Source: Paraspadella gotoi (lineage: Eukaryota > Chaetognatha). From it: a stretch of DNA of 64,000 nucleotides. Below are positions 35,817 through 47,089 of this stretch, piece by piece. The stretch spans positions 13,056,864-13,120,863 of the forward strand of contig CM119266.1 in NCBI GenBank assembly GCA_051294375.1, written 5' to 3'. The translations under genes were made by a program, and so were the position numbers. The notes beneath the pieces are model-generated. The model ran no database searches, was not told the DNA's origin, and saw only the letters and a list, made by a program, of their open reading frames with translations. Position 1 is the stretch's first letter; the number at the start of each line of letters is the position of its first letter.

Positions 35817-36390
35817 ATGGACGACAGCGATGATAACGAATACGACGATAACGACGACGACGACGACGAAGTCAGCATCGGCGCCGATAAAAAAAGTGAC
35901 GCCGACGACGTCCCCGCCGATAACGACGACGCCGGCCGAACGAAAAAAACGCCGGTGATGAACGACGCCGCATTTTATGTTTCCCCCGATTTCTTCCATC
36001 GGCGTCTTTCTTTTTTTCTGGAGGCGCCGTTCACCGTCTGGCGCCGCGCAGCGCGAAATGGGCGTGGCACGGATCTGGCCGCGGCGCCGCCCGGAAGCGA
36101 ATCGACGCAGGTGAGGCGAAAAACATCTTTTGTGGGTCAGAAAATCGAGGAAATTGGGGTCAGGAAAAAAACGCGAGAGTGTGTGGAAATGGAAGAACGT
36201 GGGGGGAGGAAGGGGTGGGTGGGGGGGTAAATGGGAAAAGGGTGGGTCGGCGCCGATGGAAAGATTTTGAAGTGGAGATTGCGGGATGCGTGCTTCTGAC
36301 TGCGTTTTACGTGATTGAGATTCGTCTGTGCAGAAAATAAAAAAGAAAATGCAAAGAAGCGGAGTGGAATATATTTACGATTTGCAGTAG
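35817..36390 (+). CDS. Small two-exon acidic protein, unknown function
   Basis: Seen: exon 35817-36110 (98 codons, ATG to CAG|gtgagg) and exon 36334-36390 (tctgtgcag|AAA to TAG) join in phase 0 to 116 residues. The N-terminus is strongly acidic (MDDSDDNEYDDNDDDDDEVS, D/E-rich to ~residue 40), then a mixed central part (AAFYVSPDFFHRRLSFFLEA) and a basic end (KIKKKMQRSGVEYIYDLQ). An AATAAA at 36461-36466 follows the stop by about 70 bp. An acceptor-like ttcggtcag at 35791-35799 means the ATG exon might instead be internal. The Asp run is encoded by a gacgac repeat, so part of the frame may be repeat-derived. No family recognised. Confidence 0.35.
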
Positions 36391-36501
36391 GCAAGTCTAC
36401 AAGATGCAACGTGCAAAATGCAAGATCTACAATACGGTAAAATAGGGTGGAAGGATTGAAAATAAAATTCAAAGAAACGAAAGAGGGCGTGGAATTGCAA
36501 A

Positions 36502-36602
36502 TAGGTGCCCTTCGTTAGCAAATGAAGAGTTTTGAACACGCGACCTAAGAAAGCTTCGTACGAAAGACGATGATTCGTTCAACTGACCCATTGTACCGTC
36601 CC
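36502..36602 (-). mobile_element. tRNA-derived SINE-like piece
   Basis: Seen on the minus strand: A-box-like TGGGTCAGTTGAACG and, about 35 nt on, B-box-like GTCGCGTGTTCAAAACTC. Known: this spacing and these boxes are those of tRNA-type Pol III promoters. The T-loop is degenerate and no acceptor stem closes, so a SINE head or tRNA pseudogene is more likely than a working tRNA. Confidence 0.4.
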
Positions 36603-37249
36603 ATTGTCAACAACTCAACGTGACAACGCTAAAAAATCGTCATTCGCTCTCTCAATTCCCTTACCCTACCAACTACCAACTACCAACTACTAAATACTTA
36701 CCCCTCTTCTCCACACACCCTACCCCATTTCCAGACTCGATGCGGCTTCGCCTATAAATATTGTGGTTCTATTTCTGCTGACGTTTTCTTGGCCAAACAT
36801 TCGCCTTCTAAAATATTTATGGGAGAGAGGATTCTTTTTTTTTTCCATCGTCCGCCTTTTTCCCCCCAAATNNNNNNNNNNNNNNNNNNNNNNNNNNNNN
36901 NNNNNNNNNNNNNNNNNNNNNNNNNNNNNNNNNNNNNNNNNNNNNNNNNNNNNNNNNNNNNNNNNNNNNNNNNNNNNNNNNNNNNNNNNNNNNNNNNNNN
37001 NNNNNNNNNNNNNNNNNNNNNNNNNNNNNNNNNNNNNNNNNNNNNNNNNNNNNNNNNNNNNNNNNNNNNNNNNNNNNNNNNNTGAAAGAAAAATGTCGAT
37101 GGCTGACCCGGTTAGAAAGAAACTAAGAAAGAGGTTAATAGTGGCATTTAACATTCATTGCTTTTTTTATTGATGAAGACTGAAAAGGGTTTATTTTTTT
37201 CTGTCAAGTCTCGATACGAAATTCTGTTGAAAGTTACTTTAAAGCTTAT

Positions 37250-37513
37250 TTGATTTACAGTAAAGGTCAGTCGACCCTAAAGTTAACACCCAGGAAAAAC
37301 CGCCTTCAACGACGTCCTCAATGGACGAGGTTGATGGGCCTGACCCTCGAGGTTAATAGACATTTGCGTCGCCCATTGATGAGGAGTGACGTGGCGTCGT
37401 CGAGCTTTTCCGAGAAATGGATTCGGCGACCTCTCGGCCTCGAAGGACAACGGTCAGGGTCGAAAATCCATGGGTTGAAAAACGATGACGTTAAGAAGAC
37501 GGTCAGGGGTTGA
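37250..37513 (+). other. GC-richer stretch, three open frames, possible exons
   Basis: Seen: frame 1 is open for 87 codons. Another reads SVDPKVNTQEKPPSTTSSMD after an acceptor-like tttacagtaaag and ends at a possible donor CGAG|gttaat. A third reads MDSATSRPRRTTVRVENPWV. The mutual exclusivity is unresolved and no family is recognised. Confidence 0.2.
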
Positions 37514-37514
37514 A

Positions 37515-38760
37515 GTTTCTTTATTGATCCTTCTTTTTTATTCATGTCTAATGTCTAACCTATTCAATTTTTAAATTACTTTCTTTTCTTTTCCTTAGGA
37601 AAAACAGTTTTTAAGGTCAACAACGATTTATTATTGGATATAAGTCGGACAAGTTTCAACTCTTTATTAAGAGTCTTCTTCAGCGATTTTTAACAATCAA
37701 CAATTTTCTCTCTTTAACATTAGCTTTGAGAGTGAGAGAGAGGAGGGATTCCAACAAAGAATTTAGAAAGGACAGTGGTCAGATGTGAGGACAGGTGAAG
37801 GTAAGGACAGGGAAGAAGATAAGATTGGTTGAAACTTGAAAGATGAAAAAATTGAGAGAGAGAGAGAGAAGCAACAGAGGCAGAGAAAATAATTACATTT
37901 AGCAATGTACAACAGAATAATAAATGGAAAAACTTAATACTAAACTAGTAATAACAAAGAGAAATTAATAATTTAGTTAAATATTAAGAATGAAATGTGA
38001 AAGGGAAAAATAAGTTGTTTTCTTTTCCTTAACTTTTCTCTTCTGTTTGGTTTTTCTTTTTTTTATTGTCTTCCTATTTTTTAAAAACAAATTTTGATCA
38101 AATTTTTTTCAATTCTATATCAAACCCAGTAAGTTTTTTTTTAAATTTATTTTGATATTCTTAATATTATTTTGAACAAAGACAAATAAATGTAGTGTGA
38201 CATTTTTTTTATAATCGAGATTCGATTTCTGAGAAACGCCGAGTTGACATTTTTTCGTCGAGGCGAAAAAATGGAAACAGCCAATGAAAATCATTGTTCA
38301 AAATGTCTGTGACAAAATAAATTTGTTTGTATGTTGTATGTACTTTAGTATCAAAAAAGTATTTCAATATTTGTAAATGGTATTAAAGTTATGAAACCTA
38401 AAGAGACGAAAACCACAGGCTAATGGGAGTGAGTGGTCCTGCTAGATGGGGAGTTTTCAAAGACGGGAAATTATTATTAACGACTACAGATTTCCGTCGA
38501 TGTTCCGGATTTGGTTTTGAGCTTTCATCGAAATTGACGACGGAGAAAAAGGTTACCAAAAAGCAGATCTGTCTGATAAACAAGAGTTTACAATAAAACA
38601 AACTATAATATTTCATAAGGAATACACAAATTTGTCTGAAGGACTTGAAGGTATGAGAAAATGTATTCGAAAAGAATCTCTTTAGAGTACGTCATGAATT
38701 TCGTCTATCTTCGGAAATAACAACGACGACAGTTACGCGGCGACACTTTCGAATCCACAG
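37515..38760. other. AT-rich spacer
   Basis: Short GA run at 37853-37870. Nothing coding seen. Confidence 0.35.
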
Positions 38761-38840
38761 ATCGTTGCCAAGGTTAATGATGTCTCTTCAAAAGCAGAAA
38801 ACCGCGAAGACGTCGTCGTCGTCGTCGTTGTCGTCGTCGT

Positions 38841-39317
38841 NNNNNNNNNNNNNNNNNNNNNNNNNNNNNNNNNNNNNNNNNNNNNNNNNNNNNNNNNNNN
38901 NNNNNNNNNNNNNNNNNNNNNNNNNNNNNNNNNNNNNNNNNNNNNNNNNNNNNNNNNNNNNNNNNNNNNNNNNNNNNNNNNNNNNNNNNNNNNNNNNNNN
39001 NNNNNNNNNNNNNNNNNNNNNNNNNNNNNNNNNNNNNNNNNNNNNNNNNNNNNNNNNNNNNNNNNNNNNNNNNNNNNNNNNNNNNNNNNNNNNNNNNNNN
39101 NNNNNNNNNNNNNNNNNNNNNNNNNNNNNNNNNNNNNNNNNNNNNNNNNNNNNNNNNNNNNNNNNNNNNNNNNNNNNNNNNNNNNNNNNNNNNNNNNNNN
39201 NNNNNNNNNNNNNNNNNNNNNNNNNNNNNNNNNNNNNNNNNNNNNNNNNNNNNNNNNNNNNNNNNNNNNNNNNNNNNNNNNNNNNNNNNNNNNNNNNNNN
39301 NNNNNNNNNNNNNNNNN
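38841..39317. other. Assembly gap (N) at a (CGT)n repeat
   Basis: 477 N. The left edge is gtcgtcgtc repeat. Confidence 0.95.
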
Positions 39318-40429
39318 TTTTACGATTTTCTTTGTTATTTCTTTATTATGATGGTGCTTAAATAGGTGACGCCGTGAGCATAAATTTATTTACCATTCCG
39401 TTAATAATTGTAGTTTTTGTTAGTTTATATATTTTTTTATCGTTACTTTCATTTTTGCGCTCAAGACGAGAAATGACGATTTTCCTCCCCCCTCTCTCTC
39501 TGTCTCTCTCTCTGTCTCNNNNNNNNNNNNNNNNNNNNNNNNNNNNNNNNNNNNNNNNNNNNNNNNNNNNNNNNNNNNNNNNNNNNNNNNNNNNNNNNNN
39601 NNNNNNNNNNNNNNNNNNNNNNNNNNNNNNNNNNNNNNNNNNNNNNNNNNNNNNNNNNNNNNNNNNNNNNNNNNNNNNNNNNNNNNNNNNNNNNNNNNNN
39701 NNNNNNNNNNNNNNNNNNNNNNNNNNNNNNNNNNNNNNNNNNNNNTCTCTCTCTCTCTCTCTCTCTCAATTCTCTCGAGTATTGCTTTCTGATTAATATT
39801 CTTCACTTTTATGAAGGGTTTGTATTCGTTTTCATTTATTTTGTTTTTTTTAAACATGCTTGGTTGACTCTCATAACTAGTTTCTATTAATCTTAAGTTT
39901 TTTCTTGCTTATTTATTTATTTTTACTTTCCTGCCTCTTATTTCTTTTTATTTTTTTTTCTTTCTTTCTTTCTTTCTTTCTTTTTTTCTTTCTTTTTCTC
40001 TCTCTTTCCCTCATTCTCTCCTCCTTGATTGTCCTTTCATCTAAAAAGCTCGCGGCAAAACCTCTCCCCCCCTCTCTCTCTTCCCCCCCTCCCCCCCCAC
40101 CGCTCAGTTAGAGCTCCATTCAGCTTCGACCTTCGTCAAATTCCGACGCCTCAACTTTTCTTCGCTTTCATCACCATAAAATTCTATGAAGCTCGATCGC
40201 CCGAGGGATTTCCAGCGGTTTATCTGCGGATTCTACGATATTTCTATTTATTCAGTATACTGTTTAAATCCACAAACTTATTCACTAAAATATACAGATG
40301 AAAAAATTTCAAATTTTATAAACCGTGAGTTGCTTCTTTTTAAAGCCTTAGTTTTTATCCACTCAAACTTTTCTCTGAATCAAACTCTCTATTGTCTTTT
40401 TCTCATTTTTCACATCTTGCTGCCCCTCA

Positions 40430-40433
<4 letters not shown>

Positions 40434-40483
<50 letters not shown>

Positions 40484-40488
40484 GTGGT
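40434..40488 (+). repeat. (CT)n microsatellite
   Basis: Nearly pure CT run. Confidence 0.9.
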
Positions 40489-40696
40489 GTCATAGATCTT
40501 CCTCAATTCATCCCTCCATCACCATTGCAATCCAAGCACAAGTTCCCCAATTGTCAGGGAGAGATCTTTTTTTCTCGGTCTGTCTTCTCGAATTTTCTTG
40601 AATTTTTTCCATCTCTTTTCTAGATGCATGTAGTGACCACCAGAAGCAAATGAGAGGTAGAATCAAGTATTGCATTATATTTTTTATGTAATAATC

Positions 40697-40792
40697 ATTT
40701 ATTCATTCATTCATTTATCATTCATTCATTTATCATTCATTCATTCATTAATTCATTTATTATTTATTCATTCATTTCTTTCTTTCATTCTA
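40697..40792 (+). repeat. (ATTC)n microsatellite
   Basis: attcattcattt-type units with TTTAT variants. Confidence 0.88.
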
Positions 40793-40859
40793 CAAATAGA
40801 ACCTACTTTCTGCAATCGCCATCCTTACCTTTCTTCCAACTCTGATTGCGAGAATGGGG

Positions 40860-40925
40860 AGTGATGCTCTCACTTCTCGCCAGAGGGCGGAGTCGAGACT
40901 TTGTGATCGGAATCGAACCTCGTTA
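40860..40925 (-). mobile_element. Possible 5'-truncated tRNA-type SINE
   Basis: Seen: exact B-box GGTTCGATTCC on the minus strand at 40919-40909. No A-box is found upstream, where a GA/CT-rich purine tract begins instead. Inferred: a truncated SINE; a chance B-box is possible. Confidence 0.25.
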
Positions 40926-41159
40926 AAGAGGACGAGGAGGAAGAGGAAGGATGAGGAGGAGGACTATAATGAGGAAGATGTGAAGATTAGTGAGAATGTG
41001 GACGGATAGTCGTTGTGAGAATCTTGCTGTGAGACGGCTGTGAGAGAGGAAGTAGGTAAACAGTGAGAAGAAGAAAATAAGAGAGAGAAAGAGACAGACA
41101 ATGTTTAAGAATAAAAAGTTTTCAAACAAAGTCCTCATTCTCACAGCGGGATACAGAGG

Positions 41160-41212
41160 GAGAGAGAGAGTGAGAAGAGAGAGAGAGAGAGAGAGAAGAG
41201 AGAGAGAGGAGA

Positions 41213-41246
<34 letters not shown>

Positions 41247-41253
41247 GACTGGA
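41160..41253 (+). repeat. (GA)n microsatellite
   Basis: Interrupted GA run. Confidence 0.88.
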
Positions 41254-41875
41254 TTTGACGGTCTATAAATGTGTAGCGGTAAAAGGCATATTCCTTCATT
41301 TACGCCCTTTTGAAAGGAAAAGAAAATGGCCTTCGCGAAAGGAGGAAGTTTGTGATGGTGGCTGAAGAAAGAAGTCGGTGGTGAAATGATGGATACATAC
41401 ATTTGCTTACCATGTCATTACCAAATGGGATTGTATGTAGTAGATTAACATTTGGCTATTGGTAGTTGGCAAAAAAATTATGTGAGATTTACTATTGTAG
41501 AGAACGTAGAATTTATGAGTTGAAAAGAAGCGTTATGAAATAACTATGTAGATGCTCGAGACTTTGTATCACGAAAGTAGAAAATTGGAAAGATGCCAAT
41601 TTAGAAAATAAATCGAGGAAAGTCTCGCTTCTCTCTCAAAGGACTGGGATGTCGTAGTCATCAACATCGTCACCATCGTCGTCGTCGTCGTCATCGTCCC
41701 ATCAAAACGACCCTCAACGAACATTCCTTCTCCCAATAAAGTAAACACTTTTCCAAACTTCCTCTCGCGCGACGATGCGACTCCATGCGGCGGGAATTCG
41801 TTCTCTCCTTCCACAGACGAAGGCGACTAACCCAGAAAAAGTCCCATTACCGTCTTTAATCGCAAAGTCGTTTTC

Positions 41876-41904
41876 GTCGTCGTCCTCGTCGTATGTCTCA
41901 GTGG

Positions 41905-41951
<47 letters not shown>
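41876..41951 (+). repeat. (CGT)n microsatellite
   Basis: Nearly pure gtc/cgt run at 41908-41951. The poly-Val (plus) and poly-Thr (minus) open frames across it are by-products. Confidence 0.88.
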
Positions 41952-41954
<3 letters not shown>

Positions 41955-42074
41955 TGTTTGCATCGTCGCCCAAACATAATAAAAGAAGTTTGAAAGGAAA
42001 AGAAGAGATGAAGAGATGGAGGAACCGCGGGGAACCGTCATCCAGGTGAAAACATTCCAGGGACTAGAAGGCGT

Positions 42075-42150
42075 CTCTCTGTCTCTGTCTGGCTCTCTCT
42101 CTCTCTCTCTCTCTCTTACTCTTACTCTTACTCTCACTCTCTCTCTTTTT
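42075..42150 (+). repeat. (CT)n microsatellite
   Basis: CT run that changes into ttactc units. Confidence 0.85.
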
Positions 42151-42656
42151 CTCTCCCTATCTCCTCTTAATAAACTCTGCCTCACAATATCCTCTTAATA
42201 GAAAAACGGGACTGATTTATTCAGTAAGGATCCTAATTATATTTTGGCAACGAAGCCTGAAGAAACGCAAAAAAAAAAAAAGGAAAAAGAAACTTTCACA
42301 AGCAGAAAACAATATGAATGGGATATTCACAGTATGGGAACATATCGAATGAGTCAGGATATGTTTAAATAGACAACAGATTCAGAATTTTAGAAAATCC
42401 CCATCTTAACTTTTAGTTTAAAAGTTCGCACTGTACATTGTATAATTTACAATGAAGTAAGAGTAGCACGATAAGATTCCTTTCGGAAATAATTCACTCA
42501 AACGAGTGATAACAAATTATTTGATTGTATAAGCCTAAAACATTACTTGCGCGATCTTCCACAATTTCCTGATATTAAACCTATTAAGCAATATCAAACA
42601 AAAAGTTTTGAAGAACTTAAGTTAAAAATTAGTCATGCTTACAAAAATTTTGTCAC

Positions 42657-42662
42657 TTTATT
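42657..42662 (-). terminator. Polyadenylation signal AATAAA
   Basis: One nucleotide after the stop of the EGF exon, implying a very short 3' UTR if used. Confidence 0.4.
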
Positions 42663-42663
42663 T

Positions 42664-42848
42664 TCACGTCCTGACGGGCCGAGAGCACATGGGCCCGGTC
42701 CACTCGGCCGGGCAGAGGCAGTGGCAAGTCTGGTAGGGCATCGCCTCGTGATATCCACCGTGAATCCTCTCCATCACTCCTCCATTGTGACAGTGAGGCG
42801 GGTAAACTTCCTGCCATTTGTGATGCGCCTTCGAACAGTCGAATTTCA
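42664..42848 (-). CDS. Terminal exon with EGF-like domain
   Basis: Seen: acceptor cttctcgtag|TG, 60 residues and stop. Cysteine pattern C-x-NGG...C-x-C-x-CP-x-x-W-x-G-x-x-C typical of EGF-like modules. It has the best coding signal in the right half of the window. Confidence 0.68.
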
Positions 42849-43385
42849 CTACGAGAAGATAATAAAAAAAAATGACTTATCAGCCATTTATAAATATATA
42901 AGGCAGATGGAGAAATGAAAGGCTCAATGAGACTCATCTTTGTGGATAAGGTGCTAAGTGGGGTGAAGACAGCACCTGTGGTTGGAACAAAGTATGATGG
43001 TTTTTCACGCCGCAAGGCTGTTTACGGCCGTCCTCACGCTTCTCGCAAGGTAAGTACCCGGTTGGGATAGAACCCGGTACTTAGTGGGCATGAGCAGATG
43101 GCTTTACTTAATGAGCCACTGGGTCAGAACTGAAAGTGTCACGCTTATAGCCCGACTACATCTCCCTCGCCCCTCACCGATATGAGATCCGCCGTCGCCT
43201 CCTTCATCTTCGAAACCGCCGATCACTTTGTCGCGTTGATCGCCTGAATAAGTGAAAATAATAAATTTATATTTAACTCTGCAAAATAAATTATAATTCC
43301 GAGTGTACCGATTCCTAGTTTCATCTCTCGTATAAAAAATGGGCGGAGTCCCTTTCATCGTCGCCACGCTCGGTACGTGCCTTTT

Positions 43386-43422
<37 letters not shown>

Positions 43423-43721
43423 TTATCCGTCTCCCTCTACTGCTCTCTCGTCTGTGCCTCTCCTCTATACTCCTACGCTCCTCATCTCGCTCTCTCTCTC
43501 TCCTCTCTCTCTCTCTGTCCTGATCTCTGAAATAGCGCCAATCGTTGCCCTCGTCTGGCCGGTCGGACGCTTAAAGCCAATATTCACTTTATTCAGTTCA
43601 CGTTCCATTGTGTTGGTTCTTCCACGGCGGCGGCGACGCCCCCCACCCTCTCTCTCTCTCATCTCTCTCTCTCCTCATCTCTCTCTGCTCTCTCTCCTCA
43701 TCTCTTCTCTCTTCTCTTCCC

Positions 43722-43752
<31 letters not shown>

Positions 43753-44077
43753 CCTCTCTCTGCTCTTCATCTCTCTCTCACTCTCTCTCTCTCTCTCGTC
43801 TCTCGGTTCTTATTGATTCAAAAGAGTATAAAGCTAAACTCAACCGATGCAACATCCCTCCCCCCGCCAATTTTTCATTGCAAAGAAGAAGAGCGATTAA
43901 TTAAGATATACACGAAACGAATAACCGACCCCGAGAAATTCTGGCCGAGAAACCGGCGTCAGTAAAAGAGAAGAAAAGGAACATCGCCGGAACATGATGG
44001 CGTCCATATAGATAGTCATGGAAACGAGGCAGCTCTGAAAGCAGGGAGAATTGTATTTGACAAAGTTTTCCTGAATT
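42664..44077 (-). CDS. EGF-domain secreted protein, possibly astacin-like (3' three exons)
   Basis: Seen: exons 44077-43914, 43243-43178 and 42848-42664 join with matching phases (1, 1) and end at TGA, followed after 1 nt by AATAAA (42662-42657). The last exon encodes a classic EGF-like module: FDC, then PPHCHNGGV, then TCHCLCPAEWTGPMC. The middle exon is Gly/Asp-rich (VIGGFEDEGGDGG). The first contains IQENFVKYNS and ends PEFLGVGYSF. Known: astacin metalloproteases of nematodes and arthropods often carry an EGF-like domain after the catalytic domain, whose C-terminal part has 'NFxKY' and a Met-turn. Inferred: the IQENFVKY exon might be that region, but SxMHY is not present and no HExxH exon is found; it could lie in the gap at 44717. 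The EGF exon is secure, the astacin link is tentative. A SINE sits in the last intron. Confidence 0.5.
43030..43128 (-). mobile_element. tRNA-derived SINE in the last intron of the EGF gene
   Basis: Seen on the minus strand: A-box TGGCTCATTAAGTAAAG (43118-43102) and B-box CGGGTTCTATCCC (43076-43064), about 26 nt apart, with a near-palindromic T-arm (taagtacccggtt / aacccggtactta). Known: this arrangement is a Pol III tRNA-type promoter. No full cloverleaf closes, so SINE rather than tRNA. Confidence 0.55.
43178..43243 (-). CDS. Short Gly/Asp-rich internal exon
   Basis: Seen: acceptor ttttcacttattcag|GCG, donor ATATCG|gtgagg, 66 nt with a single open frame (DQRDKVIGGFEDEGGDGGSH). Its exit phase matches the EGF exon. 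Confidence 0.48.
43389..43530 (+). repeat. CT-rich tract
   Basis: (CT)n at 43389-43420 and 43489-43520 with unique DNA between, within an intron of the EGF gene. Confidence 0.8.
43647..43803 (+). repeat. (CT)n microsatellite, interrupted
   Basis: About 155 bp of CT with tctcat interruptions, in the same intron. Confidence 0.88.
43914..44077 (-). CDS. Internal exon with NFVKY motif
   Basis: Seen: acceptor aagttgcag|A, donor TTTC|gtgtat, 164 nt. The frame in phase with the next exon reads IQENFVKYNSPCFQSCLVSM and continues to PEFLGVGYSF. A second frame is also open, so composition alone does not decide. Confidence 0.33.
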
Positions 44078-44129
44078 CTGCAACTTATGTAGAGGTAGAA
44101 AAAGCAGACGCCCATTGACTCTTGCTCCA

Positions 44130-44716
44130 TTAACAGTCGGAAATCGGCGAGTAGTCTGGGGTAAGAGAAACGGAGACGGGAAAGAACCGCCGGAAGACGT
44201 TATAAGATCGAGGAAGTTCCGGAAACCGACGAAGCGAGAAAAGAAATATGAAAAAAAAAGTAATATGGACGTCGTTATCTCGTTTTATCATTAAACCTCG
44301 ACGAGGAATTTTTCTTCTTTCATGACTAGAAATTAAGTTTTAATGGGAAGTCATTCGCGGGAGGTGAACTGTGTGGGTAATTTACTCGAACAAAGGGATC
44401 GTTTATGTTTAAATACTTAATATTTCGTCGTAATTCTAGTTAAAATTTTTGTACTAACAACATTTAGGAAAGTTAAAATAAGTACGACCGGATAGGAAAA
44501 TAGGGGAAAAGTCACGTAACTTCAAAGAACGAAAATCTCCAGGTTATGATTAAATTTAAAAAAAAAAACTTCATTCTCGATCGTTAAGCTTTTATTCGAG
44601 TCACAAATTTTCATAGATTTTTCACTTTTTTTCTCTTCCGACGTCGTTGACGTCAAAACCTTTTCCGTGAGATGTCGCTAGAGAATTTTCTACGTCGTCG
44701 AAAAATAAGAAAAATG
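44130..44716. other. Unique DNA 5' of the EGF gene exons
   Basis: No exon with an HExxH zinc-binding motif found. Nothing else recognised up to the gap. Confidence 0.3.
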
Positions 44717-45022
44717 NNNNNNNNNNNNNNNNNNNNNNNNNNNNNNNNNNNNNNNNNNNNNNNNNNNNNNNNNNNNNNNNNNNNNNNNNNNNNNNNNNNN
44801 NNNNNNNNNNNNNNNNNNNNNNNNNNNNNNNNNNNNNNNNNNNNNNNNNNNNNNNNNNNNNNNNNNNNNNNNNNNNNNNNNNNNNNNNNNNNNNNNNNNN
44901 NNNNNNNNNNNNNNNNNNNNNNNNNNNNNNNNNNNNNNNNNNNNNNNNNNNNNNNNNNNNNNNNNNNNNNNNNNNNNNNNNNNNNNNNNNNNNNNNNNNN
45001 NNNNNNNNNNNNNNNNNNNNNN
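44717..45022. other. Assembly gap (N) at a (CT)n repeat
   Basis: 306 N. The right edge is CT repeat. Confidence 0.95.
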
Positions 45023-45650
45023 CTCTCTCTCTCTCTCTCTCTCTTTTCAAAACTCTTCCCCCCAGTTACCCGACCACCCAAAACCACCCAAACCACCCTC
45101 CAATCTCGCGAGACTTAAACTCCCCCAAACACGCCGTCGAACTCTAAAATGTAAATGGGTCGGAAAATTTGGAGAACCTAAATTTTCTACGAAAAATTTC
45201 CTTCTTTCGGCGAAAATTCGTCGGCGGAAGTGAAAGAATTTCGGTGTTTGTGAAGGAGGGGGGGAAGGAGTGGGGGAAATCTTATTATATATTTGTGAGA
45301 GAGAAAAAGAAAGTAAAAGAAGGTGGTGAAGAATGTGAAGAATGAAGAATTGAAGATATTAAAGGAAGGAAACGAAATGACAGAAAAGAATGCTATGTAC
45401 TGTCAAGAAAATAAAACTGAGTTAATAATATCTTTGAAAATTACCACATGAGAAATTAAAATACGGTATGAAAATAAAAAACAGTTATTTAGAGGTAAAT
45501 AAAAATGATAATGTTGAAAGTGGAGTTAAAAAACTGAAGAAGAAAATAACTTGGATGAAAAAGGAAAGAGCGAGGAGCGAAGCCAACGAGACTCCATAAC
45601 CGCCAAACATTTACAGCTTTTAAATTTCCTGCGATGAATTTTCACGACGC

Positions 45651-45683
45651 ATAGAGAGAGAGAAGAAGAGAGAGAGAAGAGAG

Positions 45684-45762
<79 letters not shown>
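45651..45762 (+). repeat. (GA)n microsatellite
   Basis: Interrupted GA run. Confidence 0.9.
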
Positions 45763-45764
<2 letters not shown>

Positions 45765-46289
45765 AAGAAAAAGAACAGGACCAGACAGAGAGATCTAAAA
45801 TGTATTCCGGTGGCCTTTAGAGGTTAGTTCATCGGCTTCACATTGACTAACATCAACATCCCCTCCTCTTCCTCTTCCTCCTCCTTAATTCATCACGTGA
45901 AGCCATCCCCGAGTCCGAGCAAAGGACAATCCCTCACCGTGAAGGTGAGTGAACACAGCCGAAAAAAACCGGTCTTTTCGTGGGAAGGGAGGTTTGGGAA
46001 TAAGTTTAGAGAGAAAATTTGGAATTAGGTGGAGGGTAAGAGGTAAGTGAAGATAGAAGAAGAAGGTATGGTGAGTCAATAGGACTTGAAAGGGAGTGAA
46101 CTAGTGAAACTTGTGAAGCAGGAAAACACTTTAAGCCAGCCAAACGGTGAAAACCAACCAGGCGTGCCCTTTGTGTTTTGATCCGGGGATTTTCGTGCGA
46201 AGTTTCGAGGAAAAAAATAAAAAAATAAAACAGTGTTTCTCCAACGTGCGGTGAAAACTCGTCTCACTTTCTGGTTTTTGTCTGATTTG

Positions 46290-46291
<2 letters not shown>

Positions 46292-46362
<71 letters not shown>

Positions 46363-46376
46363 CTCTCTTCTCTTTC
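46292..46376 (+). repeat. (CT)n microsatellite
   Basis: CT run with one ttct interruption. Confidence 0.9.
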
Positions 46377-46469
46377 ACTTTCCATTTCGGATTCTTCTTC
46401 TGAGACACGCGGACTCCCTTTATTGCCTCGCGCCGGACCGAGAGAAGAGCGGAAAAAAACCTTCTTCTC

Positions 46470-46483
46470 TCTTACTCTCTCTC

Positions 46484-46547
<64 letters not shown>

Positions 46548-46558
46548 CTCGCTCTCTA
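46470..46558 (+). repeat. (CT)n microsatellite
   Basis: CT run with short interruptions. Confidence 0.88.
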
Positions 46559-46687
46559 TTTCTCCGACCTCTTTTACGTCTCACATTCATCAGCAAAAAG
46601 CGAGAGACTGAGAATTCCATCACAGTAAGATTCTTTTCCGAGGAAGGGGAGATAAAAGGCCAGGACGAACCTTTGTCATGTTAAAGT

Positions 46688-46693
46688 AAAGAG

Positions 46694-46724
<31 letters not shown>

Positions 46725-46782
46725 GAGAGAGAGAGGAGGAGAGAGAGAGCGAGAGAGAGAGAGACGAGAGAGAGAGAAAGGT
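46688..46782 (+). repeat. (GA)n microsatellite
   Basis: Purine on the plus strand, 130 bp after a tract with pyrimidine on the plus strand. Confidence 0.88.
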
Positions 46783-47089
46783 ATCTGGGGAAACCAGGAA
46801 AGGCATAAGGAATAGAGCGGAATACGAATGAAGGTTGAGGGAAAGGTGAAGTCATGTCAACGAGAATCCAGATGTTAATAAAAATCATACATATCAAAAC
46901 ATGCATATAACAGAATATAGTAAAATCTAAAAAAAAAGAACTTGAAGTAGATTTGAGCGAAAGAAACAAAGGAGAAGAAAAAGAAAAGGAGAAAAAAACT
47001 GATGATGAACAATTGAACAGTCGAAGCGGTTGGTGAGATGAGAGGGAGATAATGGCGAGAACTAAGGGAGTTTGGGAATTGCGTTGAAG

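Noticed and set aside
36502-36602. Functional tRNA gene
   Set aside because: Box-like elements are present, but the acceptor stem does not close and the T-loop is degenerate. Kept as SINE-like instead.
41714-41977. Poly-Thr (minus) or poly-Val (plus) protein
   Set aside because: Encoded by the (CGT)n repeat; flanks are open in both directions and show no domain.
45897-45948. 42-nt plus-strand micro-exon (acgtgaag|CC ... GTGAAG|gtgagt)
   Set aside because: The donor is strong but the acceptor is poor and no neighbouring exon was found.
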